From Gammaproteobacteria bacterium (GTDB lineage Bacteria > Pseudomonadota > Gammaproteobacteria > Pseudomonadales > Azotimanducaceae): a stretch of 10,386 nucleotides of DNA. Below the pieces are notes generated by a model. The model was not told the origin of the DNA, searched no databases, and worked only from the letters and a program-made list of their open reading frames with translations. Both the position numbers and the translations under genes were made by a program. Of the stretch, positions 1 through 6,067 are shown piece by piece (position 1 is the stretch's first letter; the number at the start of each line of letters is the position of its first letter). Location: contig QIDL01000152.1 in the NCBI GenBank assembly GCA_003228415.1, positions 1 through 10,386 on the forward strand. Reading direction: 5' to 3'.

Positions 1-86
1 AGCACACCGGCTTTCTCGCAGGAGCGCTTGAACCGGCGAAGTGCTACATCGAAAGGTTCGTTCTCTTTGACTTTAACGCTGGGCAT
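1..86 (-). CDS. rpsU: 30S ribosomal protein S21, partial (5' end only)
   Basis: Small-subunit ribosomal protein that helps mRNA engagement on the 30S subunit. Only the first 28 codons are in the window. The reverse strand reads MPSVKVKENEPFDVALRRFK and then RSCEKAGV, the typical start of S21: a short beta start followed by the basic helix with the ALRRFKRSCEKAG pattern. The ATG is at 86-84. The best ribosome-binding candidate, AGG at 103-101, is rather far away (14 nt). Divergent from tsaD, as in many gammaproteobacteria, where rpsU usually leads the rpsU-dnaG-rpoD operon; dnaG and rpoD would lie outside the window on the left. Its likely promoter is at 213-185. Confidence 0.95.
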   Translation of the reverse strand, partial: MPSVKVKENEPFDVALRRFKRSCEKAGV

Positions 87-184
87 CTATTTGGTACTTA
101 CCTGTTTGTACGAGTTCTCTACCCCTTTCCACCGATTCTTCACAGCGGGGGCGGTTCGTTGGGTGGTTGATTGAAAGGGCGCGA

Positions 185-213
185 ATTCTACTGACATCGC
201 CGGCTTATTGCAA
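185..213 (-). promoter_or_regulatory. Probable sigma-70 promoter of rpsU
   Basis: On the reverse strand there is a TTGCAA -35 box (213-208), a 17-bp spacer and a TAGAAT -10 box (190-185). Both hexamers are close to consensus and the spacing is ideal. Transcription would begin near 178, giving a leader of about 90 nt before rpsU. I saw no LexA-type CTGT-N8-ACAG operator in the spacer. No equally good promoter for tsaD was found on the other strand of the 87-295 spacer. Confidence 0.65.
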
Positions 214-295
214 AGCACACCATCCCCTTTGAAACCCCTGCAGAGTGCGTCGTCACCGGCCACCGTCGCTCGAGAAAACGTTTAACATTGCATCC

Positions 296-1384
296 ATGCT
301 CGTTCTTGGTATCGAAACCTCCTGCGATGAAACCGGCGTGGCCCTCTACCACAGCGAGAGCGGCCTGCTGGCGGATGCCCTGCACAGCCAGATAGACCTC
401 CACGCCCGATTTGGCGGTGTGGTACCGGAACTGGCCTCGAGAGACCATATCCGCAAGATCGTACCCCTCGTTCGCCCGGCCTTGAGTGAATCCGAGACCA
501 CGCTCGACGATCTGGACGGCGTGGCCTACACCGCCGGGCCGGGGCTGACCGGGGCGCTCATGGTCGGCGCAGGCTTCGGCCAGACGCTGGCCTGGTCGCT
601 CGATATTCCCGCCATCGGCATTCATCATATGGAGGGGCATCTGCTGGCCCCGCTGATGGAGGCATCCGGGGCTTCAGCCACGGCAGCTTCTGCCGCCTTT
701 CCCTTCATCGCGCTACTGGTCTCCGGCGGCCACACCCAACTGGTGGAGGTGGCCGCCGTGGGGGAATACGAGCTGCTTGGAGAATCACTGGACGACGCTG
801 CCGGTGAAGCCTTCGACAAGGTTGCCAAGATGCTCGGCCTCGGCTATCCGGGCGGACCGGCACTGGCAGCTTGTGCCAGGGAGGGTGATCCTGGACGCTT
901 CCGCTTCCCTCGGCCAATGACCGACCGTCCCGGCCTCGATTTCAGTTTCAGCGGTTTGAAGACCTATGCCATGAATACCGTCAACGCGGCCGAGCCACTC
1001 TCCGACACAGACCGGTCAGACATCGCCCGGGCATTCGAGGAGGCGGTCGTGGACACGCTGCTGATCAAGTGCCGCCGGGCGCTCGAACAGAGGGCTATCT
1101 CGACGCTGCTGATCGCCGGTGGTGTCAGCGCAAATACCCGGCTCAGATCCGTTCTGACCGAGAAACTCGATGCCAGCGTCATCTACCCGGCGCAGCATCT
1201 TTGTACCGACAACGGCGCCATGATCGCCTATGCCGGGTGTTTGCGGCTGCAGGCCGGGCAGGCCGATGAGCAGGTCGTGAGAGTCCGGGCCCGCTGGCCG
1301 ATGACAGAACTGCCAGAACTGGACGCGCGCCCGGGCCCGGGCGCCCTCCGCGCTCCCGGCGCCCTCCGCCCCAGCCGGCGCTGA
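296..1384 (+). CDS. tsaD: tRNA N6-threonylcarbamoyladenosine synthase subunit TsaD
   Basis: Catalytic subunit that, with TsaB and TsaE, transfers the threonylcarbamoyl group from TC-AMP to A37 of ANN-decoding tRNAs in the cytoplasm. Family motifs appear in order: ETSCDET (7-13), HHMEGH (110-115; metal-binding H111 and H115), SGGHTQL (143-149), DDAAGEAFDKVAK (167-179), FSFSGLKT (216-223), AGGVSAN (274-280) and CTDNGAMIA (303-311; metal ligand D305). I chose the ATG at 296 because homologues begin right at the MxVLGIETSCDET block; an in-frame GTG at 245 would add 17 unlike residues. No clear Shine-Dalgarno precedes 296. The protein is 362 residues against about 337 in E. coli. The excess is a proline/glycine/arginine-rich tail (about 342-362) after the conserved RWPMTELP end. 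folB starts 2 nt downstream. Confidence 0.97.
   Translation: MLVLGIETSCDETGVALYHSESGLLADALHSQIDLHARFGGVVPELASRDHIRKIVPLVRPALSESETTLDDLDGVAYTAGPGLTGALMVGAGFGQTLAWSLDIPAIGIHHMEGHLLAPLMEASGASATAASAAFPFIALLVSGGHTQLVEVAAVGEYELLGESLDDAAGEAFDKVAKMLGLGYPGGPALAACAREGDPGRFRFPRPMTDRPGLDFSFSGLKTYAMNTVNAAEPLSDTDRSDIARAFEEAVVDTLLIKCRRALEQRAISTLLIAGGVSANTRLRSVLTEKLDASVIYPAQHLCTDNGAMIAYAGCLRLQAGQADEQVVRVRARWPMTELPELDARPGPGALRAPGALRPSRR
1327..1369 (+). repeat. GC-only palindrome and 18-bp tandem duplication at the tsaD 3' end
   Basis: Positions 1327-1344 form a perfect 18-bp palindrome made only of G and C (GCGCCCGGGCCCGGGCGC). It overlaps an in-frame duplication: the 12-mer GGCGCCCTCCGC occurs at 1340-1351 and again at 1358-1369, one 18-bp (six-codon) period apart. 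It encodes the repeated PGALR-A/P unit in the TsaD tail. It probably arose by slippage in GC-rich DNA. As RNA it could fold into a stable hairpin about 40 nt before the folB start. Confidence 0.8.
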
Positions 1385-1386
1385 GC

Positions 1387-1746
1387 ATGGGCACGGTCTT
1401 TATCAGACGTCTGCCGATCGAGTGTGTGATCGGCGTTCACTCGCACGAACGAGCCTCGAAACAGCGCCTGCTCATATCGGTCACGCTGGAAACGGATTTC
1501 ACCCAGGCGGCTGCAACGGACGCCCTGGTCGACACCGTGGACTACGTGGCTATCGCAGCAGAGATTCAGGCAACCGCCGAAAGCGGCCGGTTTCACCTGA
1601 TAGAGACCCTCGCGGAACGGCTGGCCGTCGATCTCCTGACGACTTCGATTACCGGGGTGACCGTGGAAATTGAAAAGCCCGCCGCGCTCGAAGCTACCCC
1701 GGAAGTAGGCGTGCGCGCGTACCGGCAACGGGATCCCGAACGATGA
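1387..1746 (+). CDS. folB: Dihydroneopterin aldolase
   Basis: Cytoplasmic enzyme of folate synthesis that cleaves 7,8-dihydroneopterin to 6-hydroxymethyl-7,8-dihydropterin and glycolaldehyde; members may also epimerise at C2'. At 119 residues it has the usual length. Family hallmarks are visible: IGVHSHER with the substrate-binding Glu (E21), VDYVAIA with Tyr53, the F-L-IETLAE segment with E73, and VEIEKPAAL with the catalytic Lys (K97), followed by the VGV strand near the C terminus. It follows the tsaD stop by 2 nt and overlaps the next gene by 4 nt (ATGA), so it is probably translated from a shared mRNA. folK, a frequent neighbour, is not next to it here. Confidence 0.93.
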   Translation: MGTVFIRRLPIECVIGVHSHERASKQRLLISVTLETDFTQAAATDALVDTVDYVAIAAEIQATAESGRFHLIETLAERLAVDLLTTSITGVTVEIEKPAALEATPEVGVRAYRQRDPER

Positions 1747-3368
1747 CCCATCGGCCCGGGCGCCTCCCTACCGTCCTGGCTGCCTTGCTTTACGCCAGCG
1801 TGATAACAATGTCAGCCTGCGAGCCAGGTTCCGACCAAGCCTCTGACCAGGACAGGACAAACATGGATGTGACAACACTCTCCGAGCTCGAACTGCAGAA
1901 GCTGCTGGCCACCGGAGAACTCAGCGCCAGCACGGTAACCGCGGCCTATCTGCAACGCATCGCCGAACTCGACGCTCAGGGCCCGATGCTGAATGCCATC
2001 ATCCAGGTCAATCCCGACGCCGCACGGATTGCCACCGAGCTGGATGAGGCGTTTTCCCGATCCGGACCCCTCGGACCTCTCCATGGCCTGCCGGTGGTGC
2101 TGAAAGCCAACATCGACACTGGCGATGAAATGGCTACCAGCGCCGGATCCCTGGCACTGGCCGATCATATGGCAACGGCGGATGCGCATCTGGTCACGGC
2201 GCTTCGAGGTGCTGGAGCCGTCATCATCGGCAAGTCGAACCTCAGCGAATGGGCGAACTTCCGCGACAGCAATTCATCGAGCGGCTGGAGCAGTCTCGGC
2301 GGCCAGACCAGAAACCCCTACGTGCTGGATCGAAACCCCTGCGGCTCATCATCGGGCTCCGCGGTGGCGGTGGCTGCGGCCCTGGCGCCACTTGCCGTCG
2401 GAACAGAAACCAATGGCTCCATCGTATGCCCCGCGGGGGTCAACGGCGTCGTTGGCATCAAGCCAACCGTCGGCCTGGTGAGCCGGACCGGTATCCTGCC
2501 TATCTCCCATACTCAGGATACCGCCGGGCCAATGGCCCGGAGTGTGGCAGGCGCCGCCCTGTTGCTGCAGTCGCTGGTCGACTATGACTCCTCCGACGCC
2601 GGTGCGATCCGGCTGAGCGCCGACCCCGCTGCTCTGCTTCCCGATACCACTCGCACCGACCTGAAGGGACGTCGCATCGGCATTCTGAGAACCTACCAGG
2701 GCGTCGGAACCCGGCCACGCGTAGAGGCAATCTATCAGCAGGCCGTAGAGCGGCTGGAGGTTCTGGGGGCTGCCCTGGTCGATCCCGTCGAGTACCGATC
2801 GACGTCCGCCATGCGTGGCGCGTCCTATCGGGTACTGCTCCATGAGTTCAAGGCTGGATTGAACGCCTATCTCACCGCCCACGAGCTACCCGAGCATCTG
2901 AACAGTCTGTCCGATCTGATTGTCTACAATCGTGCCCGGCAGGAGCGGGTGATGCCGTTTTTCGGCCAGAGCATTTTCCTGGACGCGGAAGCCAGCACCG
3001 GTCTCGAAGATTCCGACTATCTGGAGTCGAAATCGGCCAGTCAGGATCAACTCAGAAGCGACATCGACTCACTGTTTGCCACGCAGCAGCTCGATGCTCT
3101 GTTTCTGCCGGTCAACGGTCCAGCCTGGAAAACCGACTGGATCAACGGCGATCAATCCGGCTACGGCAGCACCGCCTATCTGGCCGCGATCACCGGCTAC
3201 CCGAGCATCGTGCTGCCCGCTGGCGCGGTGAATGGACTGCCTGTGGCTGTGGGCTTCATGGGGCTTGCCCAGACCGATGCCGAGCTGATTCAAATGGCCT
3301 ACGCGCTGGAACAATCACTGCCAGAGTTACCGCTGCCCGAATATCTGCCGACCCTCGAGCAACCCTGA
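1743..3368 (+). CDS. Amidase-signature family hydrolase, predicted lipoprotein
   Basis: An amide-bond hydrolase of the amidase-signature family; the substrate cannot be read from sequence. The complete Ser-cisSer-Lys triad is visible: K121 in VVLKANID, S202 in the GSSSGS loop and nucleophile S226 in GTETNGS, with the 24-residue S-S spacing known from fatty acid amide hydrolase. The 541 residues fit the family plus an export signal. The N terminus has arginines at 4 and 7, a hydrophobic stretch (about 9-23) and a lipobox-like MSAC ending at Cys26. The -3 residue is Met, which is less usual. Glu at +2 argues against inner-membrane retention, so an outer-membrane periplasmic anchor is inferred. 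Its ATG overlaps the folB stop by 4 nt. It is less likely to be GatA, which is cytoplasmic and sits with gatB/gatC. Confidence 0.88.
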   Translation: MTHRPGRLPTVLAALLYASVITMSACEPGSDQASDQDRTNMDVTTLSELELQKLLATGELSASTVTAAYLQRIAELDAQGPMLNAIIQVNPDAARIATELDEAFSRSGPLGPLHGLPVVLKANIDTGDEMATSAGSLALADHMATADAHLVTALRGAGAVIIGKSNLSEWANFRDSNSSSGWSSLGGQTRNPYVLDRNPCGSSSGSAVAVAAALAPLAVGTETNGSIVCPAGVNGVVGIKPTVGLVSRTGILPISHTQDTAGPMARSVAGAALLLQSLVDYDSSDAGAIRLSADPAALLPDTTRTDLKGRRIGILRTYQGVGTRPRVEAIYQQAVERLEVLGAALVDPVEYRSTSAMRGASYRVLLHEFKAGLNAYLTAHELPEHLNSLSDLIVYNRARQERVMPFFGQSIFLDAEASTGLEDSDYLESKSASQDQLRSDIDSLFATQQLDALFLPVNGPAWKTDWINGDQSGYGSTAYLAAITGYPSIVLPAGAVNGLPVAVGFMGLAQTDAELIQMAYALEQSLPELPLPEYLPTLEQP

Positions 3369-3374
3369 GCGGAA

Positions 3375-3425
3375 CCGGTGGCTGCTGCGGAATCGAGGCG
3401 GTCGGCCACCGCGGTCAGCCACCGG
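3375..3425. terminator. Inverted repeat between convergent genes, possible bidirectional terminator
   Basis: The 10-mer CCGGTGGCTG (3375-3384) is exactly reverse-complemented by CAGCCACCGG (3416-3425). The enclosed 31 nt contain a second small hairpin, GCGGT/ACCGC (3398-3402 with 3408-3412). An alternative pairing, GGTGGC 3377-3382 with GCCACC 3405-3410, is also possible. It lies between the amidase stop and the cca stop, with the right arm inside the last codons of cca. Neither side has a clear U tract, so intrinsic termination is uncertain; it may instead protect 3' ends. Confidence 0.4.
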
Positions 3426-4485
3426 ATGCCAGCGCCACGGTAATCGCTTCGACACGAGCCTCATCCAGCGCCCGCCCGAGCTCGGCGCCGGACAGCCCCC
3501 GCGCCTGTAGCTTCGCCGGGGTGACAGCAACGGAAATGCCATCAAGCATCCCCACCAGCGGTTCGAGATCCACACTCTTCAGTGACTCGACAACGGCCAG
3601 GAAGCGAACCAATGGGCTGTCGGGATTGAATGCCCGAGCTTCGCTGAGCGCCCGATAAAGCACCTCAGGTTGCTGTTCGCGCCAACGGGCAACACCATCC
3701 GCCCAGTCGGCGATCCAGCCCGCCAGCCGGTGGTGTGACTTCGGAACCTTCAACCGACGTGCCATCGCATCGACTTCCCCACGAGTGAGTTCGCCGACAT
3801 AGGCGCCGAAACGTTGGTCGGCATCCTCGAGCCGAGCCGGCTCGATCGGACGTTTTGACTCGAACTCCATGAGCCAGGGTTGCAAAGCATCACAGTCTCT
3901 GAGTACCTCGACAAATCGTTCAGGTGCTGCACCACCGAGCGCCTTTGACAATTCGCCCCACACACGCTCCGCGGATAGCTCGTCGAGTTCGCCAGAGAGC
4001 GCCATTGCCTGCATCAACCGCCGTGTTTCTCCGGCCACCTCGAACTCCGGCAACTGAGCCGCAAAGCGTGCCACCCGAAAGACCCGCAATGGATCTTCCG
4101 CAAACGCTTCCGAAACATGTCGGAGCTTGCGTTGCTCGAGATCGGCCTGACCACCATAGGGGTCCACGAGCACTCCGTCGTGGGAACGGGCCATGGCGTT
4201 GATGGTGAGATCGCGTCTGGAAAGGTCCTCGGCCAACGTAACGGATACATCGGTCTGAAATCGAAAACCCTTGTGGCCGGGCCCGGTCTTGCGTTCGGTT
4301 CGAGCCAGCGCGTACTCCTCCCGGGTCTCGGGATGCAGAAACACGGGAAAATCCCTGCCCACCTGCTGATAACCCTGATCAAGCAGTATTTCCGCAGAGC
4401 CGCCAACAACGACCCAATCCTTTTCGCCCACCGGTCTCCCCAACAGGCCATCGCGAACCGCACCCCCGACCAGATAAATTTCCAT
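3415..4485 (-). CDS. cca: CCA-adding enzyme (tRNA nucleotidyltransferase) without an HD domain
   Basis: Cytoplasmic class II nucleotidyltransferase that adds or repairs the 3' CCA end of tRNA without a template. Motifs in order: YLVGGAVRD (4-12), the metal site EKDW with E21 and D23 (E. coli has DxD here), the RDFPVFL and EEYALARTERK block (44-66), EDLSRRDLTINAMA (86-99), DPYGG (108-112), EDPLRVFRVARFAA (130-143; nucleotide recognition) and ERVW (173-176). The start at 4485 matches E. coli Cca (MKIYLVGG). The protein is 356 residues against about 412 in E. coli. The middle-to-C-terminal region, where E. coli Cca has its HD phosphohydrolase domain (H255-D256), shows no HD dyad, while the extreme C terminus still aligns. 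CCA addition is therefore expected, but not the 2'3'-cyclic phosphodiesterase and phosphatase activities. It is transcribed alone, against the amidase gene. Confidence 0.95.
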   Translation of the reverse strand: MEIYLVGGAVRDGLLGRPVGEKDWVVVGGSAEILLDQGYQQVGRDFPVFLHPETREEYALARTERKTGPGHKGFRFQTDVSVTLAEDLSRRDLTINAMARSHDGVLVDPYGGQADLEQRKLRHVSEAFAEDPLRVFRVARFAAQLPEFEVAGETRRLMQAMALSGELDELSAERVWGELSKALGGAAPERFVEVLRDCDALQPWLMEFESKRPIEPARLEDADQRFGAYVGELTRGEVDAMARRLKVPKSHHRLAGWIADWADGVARWREQQPEVLYRALSEARAFNPDSPLVRFLAVVESLKSVDLEPLVGMLDGISVAVTPAKLQARGLSGAELGRALDEARVEAITVALASGG

Positions 4486-4685
4486 GCCGCGACGTTAGCA
4501 GACGTGCAGCGGAATTTCCCGAAGACGACGCTGCCGATCTTGTCTTGAGAGGACACTTGAGAGGCTTCCCCCAGAATGAGAAGCTGCATGCTCACAACCC
4601 GCAACGGCAACGGCCACCTCCCCTGACGACCCCCAGGTGCTCAACTGGTACTCCCATAACAAGCTGGTCCAATGAGGAGCCAACC
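4486..4685. other. Divergent spacer with a 9-bp direct repeat
   Basis: This 200-bp spacer must hold the leftward cca promoter and the promoter for the rightward orphan pair. I found no convincing -35/-10 pair for either. The 9-mer CTTGAGAGG is repeated at 4544-4552 and 4556-4564 (12-bp period). An open frame from 4545 continues into the downstream gene, but its residues look non-coding (Pro, Arg and His rich) and the strong ribosome-binding site lies after it. A 16-codon ORF at 4576-4626 has no supporting signal. Confidence 0.5.
4674..4679 (+). promoter_or_regulatory. Shine-Dalgarno site deciding a GTG start
   Basis: GAGGAG lies 6 nt before the GTG at 4686. It is the strongest ribosome-binding site in the spacer and the reason for starting the gene there. 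The resulting protein also begins with a clean signal-anchor segment, which supports the choice over the upstream in-frame ATG at 4545. Confidence 0.75.
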
Positions 4686-5471
4686 GTGAATCGAACCCAT
4701 ACCGTGCTCGCCATCTGCCTCTTGAGCGCCACCATGGTGGCCTGGCTGCTCACGAGCCGCGACCATCAACCAGGCGCACCCAGCCGGGTACCTGCCTCGA
4801 CGGTCAACGACCTGGATGTGCAGGCGAACCTCGCAACTCAATCGTCATCCGGTCAACGAGACACCGAGCTGCCGGAAACGGATCACCTCGAGAGGATTCT
4901 CGGCATCGATGTCAGGAAGGATCGTCCCTGCACCGTCGAAATCCGCTACGTGGTGGACTCGGAATCATCCACTTCCACAGAAGCCTATGTCTGCATACCA
5001 GACGAAACCGAAGAACAGGACCCCTATGAAAGCTGGGACGCCAGCACACTGGCGGCACTCGCCTACGGAGACGCTCACGCAGCGGCCGTGCTGGGATTGC
5101 GCCACGTGGTTTCAGAAAATCGAATGGAAGAGGTGCTGGGACTGGCGCTACTGTATCGATCGGTGGCGCTGTCCGGCGATCTGGATACCTTCAAGAAGGC
5201 CATCGGCCTGCGCTACTCGGTCGTCGAGATCGACGCCGAGCCCAACCTTCACAATCTCAAACAACTCGCCGTCTTCGCAACGATCGCCAGTCGCCTGGGT
5301 GACGATTCCCTGCATCCCGACCGGTACTTCGAGCGCCTGCGCCAGCATGTACCCGATGAAGAAATAACCACCATCCTCACCGGTGTGGACGCCGTTCTGG
5401 AAACCATGGCTGCCATTCAGACTGGAGCCACAGGAGACACCACGATCCGGGAGGCACTTGAAAATGCATAA
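4686..5471 (+). CDS. Membrane-anchored periplasmic helical protein of unknown function
   Basis: I do not recognise a named family. From the GTG start the product is 261 residues. Residues 1-6 (NRTHT after the start) lead into one hydrophobic segment (about 7-23, LAICLLSATMVAWLL), most simply an uncleaved signal anchor with the rest in the periplasm. A Ser/Pro/Thr-rich linker (about 25-65) follows, then a short region with C82 and C103 flanking IRYVV, which could form a disulfide. The remainder (about 118-245) is alpha-helical; the segment AYGDAHAAAVLGLRH and the LALLYRSVALSGD stretch resemble Sel1/TPR-like repeats, but only weakly. Its stop overlaps the next gene by 8 nt, so the two are probably co-translated. 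Both end at the terminator at 6015-6067. Confidence 0.8.
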   Translation: MNRTHTVLAICLLSATMVAWLLTSRDHQPGAPSRVPASTVNDLDVQANLATQSSSGQRDTELPETDHLERILGIDVRKDRPCTVEIRYVVDSESSTSTEAYVCIPDETEEQDPYESWDASTLAALAYGDAHAAAVLGLRHVVSENRMEEVLGLALLYRSVALSGDLDTFKKAIGLRYSVVEIDAEPNLHNLKQLAVFATIASRLGDDSLHPDRYFERLRQHVPDEEITTILTGVDAVLETMAAIQTGATGDTTIREALENA

Positions 5472-5985
5472 GCTCGCCTTCCTCATGCTGCTGCTCGCCA
5501 GTTCTCCCGCCTGGTCGGTCAAACTGATCTGCGCGGACTGCAGAGACCCTGAACTCCATCCCATGGACTTTGGCAATTTCGCCTACAACCAGGTATTCGG
5601 ATCTCAGGCCTGGCTTTCCCCCTCCCAGGGCAACCGGATCGAAGTGCGCAATCTACAGGGGCAGTGGGCCATGGTAGATCTCAACTTCATCCTCCAGGAG
5701 TCCGGTCTGACCATCAATATGGGATTCCTCTCCTTCAGCGTGATCACCCCCACCGGCAGTATCGAAATCAAGGTGCAGAACGCGAGTGGCGTTGTGATCA
5801 CCTACGAGGTATTCACCGGCACACCCGATCTTCAGGTGGGTGTACTGACGAACGAACCGCCCACACCCACAACCCCGCAGGTCCAGATATCCGCCGAAGA
5901 CATAGAGATATTCGTCAGCAACTACGAGCCCTACGTTGCACCCCGGGATTTCATGATCTACTGGAATCTGTCGACCAGCGAGTAG
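5464..5985 (+). CDS. Secreted beta-rich CxxC protein of unknown function
   Basis: The 173-residue product starts with a clear Sec signal peptide: His2 and Lys3, hydrophobic core LAFLMLLLASS, probable cleavage after AWS (16-18). The mature protein opens with CADC (a CxxC at 23-26) and an acidic/aromatic stretch (DPELHPMDFGNFAYN). The remainder alternates polar and hydrophobic residues in strand-like runs, with a PPTPTTP hinge near 132-138. CxxC could bind metal or be redox-active, but there is no thioredoxin fold signature around it. I chose the ATG at 5464 over the in-frame ATG at 5383 because GGGAGG (5449-5454) lies 9 nt upstream and the signal peptide begins there. It overlaps the preceding gene by 8 nt and likely works with it in the periplasm. 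Confidence 0.82.
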   Translation: MHKLAFLMLLLASSPAWSVKLICADCRDPELHPMDFGNFAYNQVFGSQAWLSPSQGNRIEVRNLQGQWAMVDLNFILQESGLTINMGFLSFSVITPTGSIEIKVQNASGVVITYEVFTGTPDLQVGVLTNEPPTPTTPQVQISAEDIEIFVSNYEPYVAPRDFMIYWNLSTSE

Positions 5986-6014
5986 CGCCGGACGAACAGA
6001 GGGCAACGACACCC

Positions 6015-6067
6015 CCGGCAGGGATGCTAGGCCTAGGCCCTAGGCCGCATCCTTGTCGGCTTCTTTT
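6015..6067 (+). terminator. Intrinsic terminator of the orphan exported gene pair
   Basis: A long hairpin pairs 6015-6027 with 6047-6059 (13 bp, including two G-U wobbles), then after a 2-nt TA bulge pairs 6030-6036 with 6040-6046 (7 bp) around a 3-nt GCC loop. The T-rich run TTCTTTT (6061-6067) follows at once. The wobbles and the T run favour termination on the plus strand only; read leftward there is no T run. The right arm (6040 onward) is also coding sequence, encoding the last residues of SpoVR. The 6028-6044 core contains two CCTAGG sites. Confidence 0.8.

Noticed and set aside
1228..1728. A 166-residue minus-strand frame opposite tsaD and folB
   Set aside because: Antisense to conserved genes, with Arg/Pro/Gly-rich sequence from GC-rich DNA; no family resemblance.
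2349..2882. A 177-residue minus-strand frame opposite the amidase gene
   Set aside because: The plus-strand frame carries the full catalytic triad and is clearly the coding strand.
4545..4685. Upstream extension of the orphan membrane protein to an ATG at 4545
   Set aside because: The extra 47 residues are Pro/His/Arg rich and would bury the signal anchor; the GTG at 4686 has a strong Shine-Dalgarno and a clean N terminus.
5383..5463. Upstream ATG at 5383 for the CxxC protein
   Set aside because: It lies inside the preceding gene, and the start at 5464 has a strong ribosome-binding site directly followed by a signal peptide.
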